This document shows, one piece after another, positions 7,798 through 12,555 of a stretch of DNA of 12,555 nt. The position numbers were made by a program, and so were the translations under genes. The stretch covers positions 7,026 to 19,580 of the forward strand of contig JAAVGX010000047.1 in NCBI GenBank assembly GCA_014800065.1, given 5' to 3'. The DNA comes from Bacteroidales bacterium (GTDB taxonomy: Bacteria > Bacteroidota > Bacteroidia > Bacteroidales > Muribaculaceae). Positions within the stretch are counted from its first letter, which is position 1. Every line of letters starts with the position of its first letter. The notes under the pieces were generated by a model. That model saw only the letters and a program-made list of their open reading frames with translations. It searched no databases and was not told the origin of the DNA.

Positions 7798-8642
7798 AAC
7801 GCAAATCCACCTCCACCTTTCATAATGGTGGGTTGGAATGTCATCTCAAACCCCTTGCGAACATTTACAGCCTGACGGGCAGGGCTGGTGCGGAAGAGGT
7901 CCATCACTTCATTGACGGGGTCGATGAGGAAGGCTATGATATGGCCTATCACTTTGCTGCCGAGGACGTAGTAACCGTTGTTCACAATTTTATGTTTGGC
8001 ATGGAAAAAGGCTTCGCCGATGAGGCTACCGATGCCGGGGGTGATAATCAAATCCTGCACCGAGGGACGTTCCATGGTAGCTTCAATACCGAATTCCCAA
8101 CCGATATCGGAAATGATGAAGGAATAGAGGAGGCTCTGCCAGAAATTAAAACCGCAACTGCGGGCGCTCATGAAGTAAACCGCACCGGCGTAGGGGTGAA
8201 GGACGTAATTGAAGATGGGGTTATCGTGGTCGTAGCGGGGACCTTTTTTGACGTGATTCCACCAGCGTTCGTAGAAAGGCGTTTCGCGAATTTCGGCGCG
8301 ACTCCAGTTGGTGGAGCCTTCGGGCAATGTTTCAAGCACTACCAAGGTGCCGATGAATGCACCGCTGAGCACGGCGGTGTTGTACCACATGCGTTTCCAG
8401 TCGGGGGTGCTGCGGTTGAAACTGTAGGGCAGCCAGTAGGGAGAAATCGGTGTGGGCTTGCTCATGGCCGGCTTCATCTCGGCCAGGAAGGATGTGTCGA
8501 TAGCGGGGGTTATCTCTTCAAATTCAGTAATCTGAATTTGCGCGGCCTCTATCTTCTCGGGAATAAGAATCTCATGCGCGGCTCCCCTTAGGGGGCAGAA
8601 AAGGGAGGCGAAAGCGGTGGCAAAAAGAATAAGCGATTTCAT
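7782..8642 (-). CDS. DUF3943-type secreted or envelope protein
   Basis: The function is unknown. The sequence matches what I recall of the uncharacterised family DUF3943, found in envelope proteins of Bacteroidota and Proteobacteria. A signal peptide covers roughly residues 1-22 (hydrophobic LILFATAFASLF, then AA before HE); the Cys at 16 does not sit in a proper lipobox. The family core begins with FNYVLHPYAGAVYF (144-157), followed by ARSCGFNFWQS and WEFGIEATMERPSVQDLI (182-199), ending with TPGIGSLIGE (201-210). A second hydrophobic stretch lies near residues 90-105. The protein ends in FAFSCTF, and a terminal Phe is common in outer-membrane proteins, so an outer-membrane location is possible but inferred. 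It stands alone between a convergent MATE gene and a divergent amidase gene. An antisense open frame of similar length exists but has no recognisable domain. Confidence 0.85.
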   Translation of the reverse strand: MKSLILFATAFASLFCPLRGAAHEILIPEKIEAAQIQITEFEEITPAIDTSFLAEMKPAMSKPTPISPYWLPYSFNRSTPDWKRMWYNTAVLSGAFIGTLVVLETLPEGSTNWSRAEIRETPFYERWWNHVKKGPRYDHDNPIFNYVLHPYAGAVYFMSARSCGFNFWQSLLYSFIISDIGWEFGIEATMERPSVQDLIITPGIGSLIGEAFFHAKHKIVNNGYYVLGSKVIGHIIAFLIDPVNEVMDLFRTSPARQAVNVRKGFEMTFQPTIMKGGGGFAFSCTF

Positions 8643-8794
8643 ATTTTCAATTTTTAGGGTTTGTACGGATATAACAACTCAATTACCGCTTATGCCTAAA
8701 ATAGAACGTTAAAAATCGTATAAGAAGCATTTGGTATCAACAAAATGACCACAAAATAATCCCAAAGGGATAAGTAAAATCAAAATCTGACATT

Positions 8795-9358
8795 ATGAAA
8801 ATACTGATTGATCCGGGACATGGCATCACCACTCCCGGGAAGCAAAGTCCTGACGGCAGCCTGCGTGAATGGGCACTGAACAGAACATTAGCCGCGGAAA
8901 TTGTGCGCCTGGCCAAAGGCGCAGAACTTGATTGCAGTCTACTTTTTGACTCCGAAGCCGATGTGCCACTGAGAGAACGAATCAGGCTGGTGAACGGGCA
9001 TCCAGCCGGGAGCACAATCTTGGTGTCGGTACACGCCAATGCGGCCGGAAACGGGGCGCAATGGCATGGCGCTCGCGGGTTCTGCGCTTTTGCGGGCACT
9101 CGCTCGGGAGCGACTTCGCGCCGATTGGCCGCCCTGCTGATGAAGGAAGCTGCCGACGCCGGTCTGGCCGGAAATCGCGCCATTCCTCCGGAAGGATATT
9201 GGACGGCCAACTTTGCCATGTGCAACCGTACGAACTGCCCTGCGGTGCTGACTGAAAACCTGTTTATGGATAACCGTGAAGATTTGGCGCTGCTTAAAAA
9301 TCCTGCTACTATCACTTTATTGGCTCAAATACACCTGCGGGCCTTACTCAAAATTTGA
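8795..9358 (+). CDS. N-acetylmuramoyl-L-alanine amidase (Amidase_3), phage-endolysin type
   Basis: This zinc amidase would cut the bond between N-acetylmuramic acid and L-alanine in peptidoglycan. The Amidase_3 fold is marked by IDPGHG (His9), the E of SLREW (Glu25), SVHANA (His80) and LTENLFMDN (Glu154): three zinc ligands and the catalytic glutamate are all present. The stretch TPGKQSPDG after the first motif is characteristic of amidases in Bacteroides phages and phage-derived loci. At 187 residues the protein is just the catalytic domain, with no signal peptide, SPOR or AMIN domain; housekeeping AmiC-type enzymes are longer and exported. It would therefore stay in the cytoplasm unless released by a holin or another route. 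The stop lies 11 nt before a small membrane-protein gene, forming a lysis-like pair. I see no clear promoter in the 152-nt gap upstream. Confidence 0.93.
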   Translation: MKILIDPGHGITTPGKQSPDGSLREWALNRTLAAEIVRLAKGAELDCSLLFDSEADVPLRERIRLVNGHPAGSTILVSVHANAAGNGAQWHGARGFCAFAGTRSGATSRRLAALLMKEAADAGLAGNRAIPPEGYWTANFAMCNRTNCPAVLTENLFMDNREDLALLKNPATITLLAQIHLRALLKI

Positions 9359-9369
9359 CTTACATCACT

Positions 9370-9813
9370 ATGAAAAACATAACAATTTTTTTAGCCGGAC
9401 TAATAGCCGGTATGATTTTGGGAGGGGTTTTCAGCTCTCCCCGGAAAATCACTCAGAAAGAATATGTGATCCATACCGTTCACGACACCATTACCATAAG
9501 CCGCCCTACACCGGTAGCGGTGCCCGAAACCATCCGCATCGAGAGCGTGCTGCTTGAGTCAGCGCAAGGGCACGACAGTGTGGCGGTACACCTTCCTATC
9601 ACGTCGGTGCTCTACACAGGTGACGGTTATCGCGCTCGAGTGAGCGGATTTCGCCCTGCGCTGGACAGCCTGATTATCGACCGCGTTACTGTCACCCGCC
9701 AACCCAAACCCAAACGCTGGGCCTTGGGTATTCAGACCGGCGTAGCTGCCACTCCTCGAGGCGTCCAACCCTTCGTGGGCATAGGCATAACCTACAAACT
9801 GATAGAATTTTAG
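9370..9813 (+). CDS. Small single-pass membrane protein paired with the amidase
   Basis: I do not recognise a function. An N-terminal membrane anchor (about residues 5-22, with GLIAGMILGG) is followed by a polar domain that should lie in the periplasm. The region around residues 33-60 (HTVHDTITISRP...) and later DSVAVHLPITSVLY resemble small proteins that follow amidase genes in Bacteroides prophages; I recall these as DUF6808-like, but not firmly. The C-terminal 30 residues (WALGIQTGV...FVGIGITYKL) alternate glycine and hydrophobic residues like a beta hairpin. One anchor plus a periplasmic domain beside an endolysin-type amidase suggests an inner-membrane spanin-like role, which is inference only. 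I chose the ATG at 9370; a TTG at 9355 would add five residues and overlap the amidase stop. Confidence 0.8.
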   Translation: MKNITIFLAGLIAGMILGGVFSSPRKITQKEYVIHTVHDTITISRPTPVAVPETIRIESVLLESAQGHDSVAVHLPITSVLYTGDGYRARVSGFRPALDSLIIDRVTVTRQPKPKRWALGIQTGVAATPRGVQPFVGIGITYKLIEF

Positions 9814-9934
9814 CGAACGTACTCTTCGTATTCGACAGATAGTGCATCACAGAAGATTACCAGCGTTTTCTCACCTCTCTCGGACGTTTAGAAAAAAATC
9901 AATTAAAAAAAATGATTTTCACAAATTAATTAGT

Positions 9935-9942
9935 TATATTTG
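9935..9942 (+). promoter_or_regulatory. Probable -7 box for the small barrel gene
   Basis: TATATTTG matches the Bacteroides -7 consensus TAnnTTTG. The matching -33 element is weak: AATG at 9911-9914 stands where TTTG is expected, which may mean that an activator is needed. Transcription would begin near 9948-9950, leaving a leader of about 70 nt before the ATG at 10023. Confidence 0.55.
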
Positions 9943-9944
9943 CG

Positions 9945-9967
9945 TTGTGTTAACTACAATAACACAA
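9945..9967. promoter_or_regulatory. Operator-like inverted repeat at the predicted transcription start
   Basis: TTGTGTTA (9945-9952) and TAACACAA (9960-9967) are perfect inverted 8-mers with a 7-nt spacer. They begin two bases after the -7 box and span the expected transcription start. Symmetric half-sites of this size suit a dimeric regulator that would block initiation; alternatively the RNA forms a 5' hairpin. No candidate regulator gene is in the window. Confidence 0.5.
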
Positions 9968-10022
9968 ACCCTCTAATTTAATATCATATTTATCACATCA
10001 GACATAAAACAAAAAAAACACT

Positions 10023-10541
10023 ATGAAGCGGATATACACACTTTTACTATCAATTAGTATATTTGTTTCGGCGTTTGGCGGGCATCCATTCGTTGGTATT
10101 GAAGGCGCATATGCACCCCAAAGATATTGGCACACAGCTATAGAAATTTTCAATATAGGTGCCAATGCAGGCTATGAACTGGAATTTGGGAAAGTATTTA
10201 TTGCCCCTCAAATTGCAGTAGGTTATGAAAATACTAAACACGAATATGGTGCGCCCGGAGGGCCCACTTTGATAGGGCATTCAAATGATTTTTACGCTTC
10301 ATTAGCGTTTAACTTTGGTGTGAAAATTTATAAAGGTTTTGCTATCTACACCGCTCCAATGGTTAAATACACGAGTTTCGATGCACAGAAGAGCTATCAT
10401 TGGGGCATGTATTGGAATTTCGGGGTATCGTACAGCTTCAGTAGATTCAAAGTTTTCTGTTCCTACAATCAACAGGTTACGAAAATGTATATTTATAATC
10501 GCTTCAATCCTATTTGTGCCGGTATTCAATTCTACCTCTAA
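10023..10541 (+). CDS. Small secreted outer-membrane beta-barrel-like protein
   Basis: This is probably a small outer-membrane barrel of unknown function. A signal peptide (MKRIYTLLLSISIFVSAFGG, cleavage near residue 20) is followed by about 150 residues of short segments with alternating hydrophobic and polar residues, rich in aromatic residues and glycine, such as FVGIEGAYAP, KVFIAPQIAVGYEN, FYASLAFNFGVKIY and MYWNFGVSYSF. It ends with CAGIQFYL, similar to the last strand of many barrels. The pattern suggests about eight strands, like OmpX/OmpW-sized proteins, but I cannot assign a family. The gene is visibly AT-richer than its neighbours and uses more A/T-ending codons, which hints at separate ancestry. 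It has its own probable promoter with an operator-like repeat. The ATG at 10023 follows an A-rich leader (ACAAAAAAAACACT). Confidence 0.8.
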   Translation: MKRIYTLLLSISIFVSAFGGHPFVGIEGAYAPQRYWHTAIEIFNIGANAGYELEFGKVFIAPQIAVGYENTKHEYGAPGGPTLIGHSNDFYASLAFNFGVKIYKGFAIYTAPMVKYTSFDAQKSYHWGMYWNFGVSYSFSRFKVFCSYNQQVTKMYIYNRFNPICAGIQFYL

Positions 10542-10625
10542 CACAACCATAGCATCGGGTTTATAGGAGCTATCACACGTTTTCCCTGAGAGTGTGGTTG
10601 CTAAATGAAATGGCTCAACAAGCTG

Positions 10626-10638
10626 TGCCCCCGGGGCA
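10626..10638. repeat. GC-rich hairpin beyond the methyltransferase stop
   Basis: TGCCCCCGGGGCA is symmetric around one C and could form a short GC-rich stem. It begins right after the TGA stop of the minus-strand methyltransferase gene and faces the convergent barrel gene. No U-tract follows on either strand, so it is at best a weak terminator or a processing site. Confidence 0.35.
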
Positions 10639-10639
10639 G

Positions 10640-11452
10640 TCATTCCTTTGCTCGCAAAGCATAGAAGGCGACTGCAGAAGCAGATGCCACGTTGAGGGAA
10701 TCAACGCCGTGATACATTGGAATCTTTGCGGTGTAGTCAGCATCTTCAATTACACGGTTAGCGAGGCCGTCGCCCTCTGTTCCGAGAATCATTGCCAGGC
10801 GCGGCTCGGCAGCTAAGGCGGGGTCGTCGATGCTCACAGAGCGGTCGGTCAGCGCCAGGGCAACGGTTCTATATCCCTGAGAACGCAAGAGTTCCTGCCA
10901 GCCTGAATCGGGCAGAAAAGTCCATGGGACCAGAAAAACGGTGCCCATCGACACGCGGACAGCCCGGCGGTTCAAGGGGTCGCAAGACGACGGCGTGACC
11001 AGCACCGCATCTATGCCCAAAGCAGCCGCCGAGCGAAATATGGCTCCGATGTTTGTGGTATCGACCACACCATCAATGACGGCCACTCGTTTTCCGGATG
11101 CTATTATGTTCTCCACAGAAGGGAGTTCGGGCCGGCGCATTGCGCATAGCACACCGCGGGTGAGGGTGTAGCCGGTAAGGGTGGCCAATGTGTCGCGCGT
11201 GCCGGTATAGACGGGTGTCTCCGGGGATAATTGCGCCACTATATCGGCTGCATCGCCCTGCAAATGTCGTTCCTCGCAAAGGAGCGAAATCGGTTTATAA
11301 CCTTGCCCAAGAGCAATTCGGATTACCTTCGGACTTTCGGCGATAAATATAGCTCGACCCGGGTCAAGACGATTGCGTAGCTGAGCTTCGGTGAGTGAGG
11401 CGTATACTTCGAGCCCCGGCGTGTGGATATCGGTGATGCTGATGTGGTTCAT
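10640..11452 (-). CDS. TrmH/SpoU-type (SPOUT) RNA methyltransferase
   Basis: This is an S-adenosylmethionine-dependent RNA ribose 2'-O-methyltransferase of the SPOUT class, acting on rRNA or tRNA; the exact target is unknown. All three family motifs are present: motif 1 in IDGVVDTTNIGAIFRSA (126-142, with Asn134 and Arg140), motif 2 in MILGTEGDGL (221-230) and motif 3 in IPM...DSLNVASASA (244-260). The last two build the trefoil knot that holds the cofactor. The N-terminal 110 residues look like the RNA-binding domain of RlmB-like enzymes (LDPGRAIFIAESPKVIRIAL), giving a normal total of 270 residues. I prefer the ATG at 11452, two bases after the stop of the radical SAM gene; an ATG at 11467 would add five residues and overlap that gene by 13 nt. 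Either way the two genes are probably translationally coupled. Confidence 0.93.
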   Translation of the reverse strand: MNHISITDIHTPGLEVYASLTEAQLRNRLDPGRAIFIAESPKVIRIALGQGYKPISLLCEERHLQGDAADIVAQLSPETPVYTGTRDTLATLTGYTLTRGVLCAMRRPELPSVENIIASGKRVAVIDGVVDTTNIGAIFRSAAALGIDAVLVTPSSCDPLNRRAVRVSMGTVFLVPWTFLPDSGWQELLRSQGYRTVALALTDRSVSIDDPALAAEPRLAMILGTEGDGLANRVIEDADYTAKIPMYHGVDSLNVASASAVAFYALRAKE

Positions 11453-11454
11453 GA

Positions 11455-12282
11455 TTAATCTACCCATTCGTTTTTTTGGCGTTTGGAAGGTGCGTACAGC
11501 ACTTCAGCCGGAGGATTTTTACAATATCGGCAGAAGGGAATTGCACGGTCGCGCAATCGCTTGATTTGGCGCACATTGGTTATTGAATCCACCTCCAGCC
11601 GGTCCTTGGTGCTGATTTGGAAGTTGGTACCGGTAGCGTTGTTGAGATGAGGCACACAAGCGCATATTGAACATGGATACACATAGCCGCCCACCACGCT
11701 GATGCAGCCGCGGTTGTAGCACTTGAAATGCGAAATGTAGCGGTTCTGCCGCCCTTCGGGGTCGAGTGCGAAGCGGAAGAAGCTCGATTGGAGGGAACGG
11801 TCGCCGAACACCTCCACCTCAACGCCATTACTCCGGCAGAGCTCCTCGGCTGCATCGTAATCGAACTTAACCGGGTAGCGGGTGAGAGCTATTATTACAT
11901 TGTTGCGACGAGCCGATTCCCAAAACCCGGCGCTCATTCGCGGCAACATGAGGCCGTTGGTAAACACATAAATTTTTTGATTATGAAAAGCAACCCGCGC
12001 CGCATCCATCGCCTGAGCCAGTTGAGGATACAGGAGTGTTTCACCCCCAATGAGGTAAACTTGCTTAACGGCATTACCGCACACGTCGGCGAGTTTACGC
12101 ATCTGTCGGCTCACCACCTTCAAGGGCTCGAACTCACGCTTTGCCAAAGGTGAATAGTGTGTGCAGCCCCTGCAATTCAGGTTGCAAAAATCGGTGAGGA
12201 TAAATTCGAGCCTGAGCGGCATTGACTTCAGAAATGCTATTCGGCGGAATGTATTTTTTACTTTCTGAATAATCTTGTTCAT
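11455..12282 (-). CDS. Radical SAM protein with Cys-rich C-terminal (SPASM/twitch-like) region
   Basis: This is a radical S-adenosylmethionine enzyme of unknown substrate. The 4Fe-4S signature is CNLNCRGC (Cys33, Cys37, Cys40), in a typical first strand (LRLEFILTDFCNLNC), followed by the GGE motif (IGGETLLYP, from residue 78) that contacts the methionine amino group. The C-terminal part has seven more cysteines: 188, 193, 204, 207, 209, 251 and 254, in CYNRGC, YPCSICAC and CRYC. This resembles a SPASM or twitch domain holding one or two extra clusters, as in peptide- and protein-modifying enzymes. At 275 residues it is short for a full SPASM enzyme. Similar stand-alone proteins occur near polysaccharide genes, but none are here. 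The start used is the ATG at 12282; Met21 (12222) is a serious alternative because the promoter box lies only 4 nt before 12282. Confidence 0.88.
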   Translation of the reverse strand: MNKIIQKVKNTFRRIAFLKSMPLRLEFILTDFCNLNCRGCTHYSPLAKREFEPLKVVSRQMRKLADVCGNAVKQVYLIGGETLLYPQLAQAMDAARVAFHNQKIYVFTNGLMLPRMSAGFWESARRNNVIIALTRYPVKFDYDAAEELCRSNGVEVEVFGDRSLQSSFFRFALDPEGRQNRYISHFKCYNRGCISVVGGYVYPCSICACVPHLNNATGTNFQISTKDRLEVDSITNVRQIKRLRDRAIPFCRYCKNPPAEVLYAPSKRQKNEWVD

Positions 12283-12286
12283 ACGT

Positions 12287-12318
12287 CAAAGTTAGTGAAT
12301 CGGAGGGTAAAAACCAAG
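12287..12318 (-). promoter_or_regulatory. Promoter of the radical SAM/methyltransferase pair
   Basis: On the minus strand CTTG (12315-12318, three of four bases of TTTG) is followed after 20 nt by TAACTTTG (12287-12294), a full match to TAnnTTTG. The box ends 4 nt before the annotated ATG, so transcription would begin at or just inside that codon. The transcript would cover both minus-strand genes. Confidence 0.6.
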
Positions 12319-12376
12319 ATTTTAGCCACCAAAAGAGATAAAAACGCATATAAAGGGATAAAAAAAGGCACAAAAA

Positions 12377-12408
12377 TTTGGATGTAAATAAAAAATATAC
12401 TAATTTTG
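12377..12408 (+). promoter_or_regulatory. Consensus promoter of tRNA-Asn
   Basis: TTTG (12377-12380) is followed after 20 nt by TAATTTTG (12401-12408), matching both Bacteroides consensus boxes exactly. The -7 box ends 33 nt before the tRNA 5' end, leaving a leader of about 27 nt for RNase P to remove. Confidence 0.8.
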
Positions 12409-12441
12409 CATCGCAAAAGCCCCAAAGGGTAGCAAGAAACT

Positions 12442-12515
12442 GCTTCAATAGCTCAGTCGGTTAGAGCATCTGACTGTTAATCAGAGGGTCGTTGGTTCGA
12501 GTCCATCTTGAAGCG
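12442..12515 (+). tRNA. tRNA-Asn (anticodon GUU)
   Basis: The acceptor stem GCTTCAA (12442-12448) pairs fully with TTGAAGC (12508-12514), with G as discriminator at 12515, as usual for tRNA-Asn. The D stem is GCTC/GAGC and the anticodon stem TCTGA/TCAGA encloses CTGTTAA, placing GUU at 12476-12478. The T arm is GTTGG-TTCGAGT-CCATC: its second pair (T12492 with T12506, tRNA positions 50 and 64) is a U-U mismatch, whereas the other four pairs are good. CCA is not encoded. The consensus promoter upstream argues that the gene is expressed. Confidence 0.93.
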
Positions 12516-12555
12516 CATCATTATCATTATCAAATCATTTCTTGCATTTGCTTCA

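Noticed and set aside
7719..8591. A 290-codon open frame on the plus strand, with a TACTTTTG box near its start.
   Set aside because: It runs antisense to the DUF3943 gene, which has a signal peptide and the family motifs. The plus-strand product has no recognisable domain, and the box lacks a properly spaced TTTG.
7728..8670. The 9-mer TGTACGGAT occurs on both sides of the DUF3943 gene (7728-7736 and 8662-8670), like a target-site duplication.
   Set aside because: There are no terminal inverted repeats or mobility genes, and a 9-nt match between two gaps of this size is not rare.
12134..12448. A minus-strand open frame with a hydrophobic N-terminus reaching into the tRNA-Asn gene.
   Set aside because: It overlaps the tRNA, its promoter and the radical SAM gene in another frame; its hydrophobicity comes from the AT-rich gap.
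12516..12541. A short ATCATT-like tandem pattern after tRNA-Asn, considered as an attachment site or integration scar.
   Set aside because: No copy of the tRNA 3' end and no integrase gene is visible in the window; the pattern is too short and simple.
1..12555. CRISPR array, insertion sequence, rRNA and riboswitch.
   Set aside because: No regularly spaced repeats, transposase gene, rRNA segment or recognisable riboswitch core was found on either strand by reading.

Overview
This window looks like chromosomal DNA from a member of the Bacteroidota, most likely the order Bacteroidales. Several upstream regions carry the Bacteroides-type promoter (TTTG, about 20 nt, then TAnnTTTG) instead of the -35/-10 type. 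Leaders are A-rich with little Shine-Dalgarno signal, and the gene families fit the group (DUF3943, a phage-type Amidase_3, small outer-membrane barrels). Most genes look moderately GC-rich; one small barrel gene (10023-10541) is clearly AT-richer. I cannot name the genus from the sequence.

Layout. A minus-strand tRNA-Leu(UAA) lies at the left edge (8-91). It shares a compact divergent promoter region with a run of five plus-strand genes: a bifunctional class A penicillin-binding protein (200-2590), mannose-1-phosphate guanylyltransferase (2643-3722), arginyl-tRNA synthetase (3782-5569), a Bax inhibitor-1/YccA-type seven-helix membrane protein (5611-6312) and a MATE-family exporter (6314-7639). 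The last two are separated by one base. A strong hairpin terminator (7664-7693) ends the run. A DUF3943 protein with a signal peptide converges on it from the minus strand (7782-8642). The space between them also holds a perfect 12-bp palindrome and a 13-bp inverted repeat that overlaps the DUF3943 stop codon.

The centre-right part (8795-10541, plus strand) looks accessory. It has a cytoplasmic-type zinc amidase resembling Bacteroides phage endolysins, then a small single-pass membrane protein 11 nt downstream; together they resemble a phage lysis pair with no other phage gene in view. Next is an AT-rich small outer-membrane barrel gene whose promoter is followed by an operator-like inverted repeat at the expected transcription start. 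On the minus strand (10640-12282) a radical SAM protein with a Cys-rich C-terminal region is tightly coupled to a TrmH/SpoU-type RNA methyltransferase. A plus-strand tRNA-Asn(GUU) with a consensus promoter closes the window.

Functionally, the left operon is mostly housekeeping: peptidoglycan assembly, GDP-mannose supply, tRNA charging and membrane transport. I see no clear undescribed multi-gene system. The best leads are the radical SAM/methyltransferase pair, the isolated lysis-like pair, the operator-like repeat before the barrel gene, and the T-stem mismatch in tRNA-Asn. No gene-free stretch exceeds about 210 bases.
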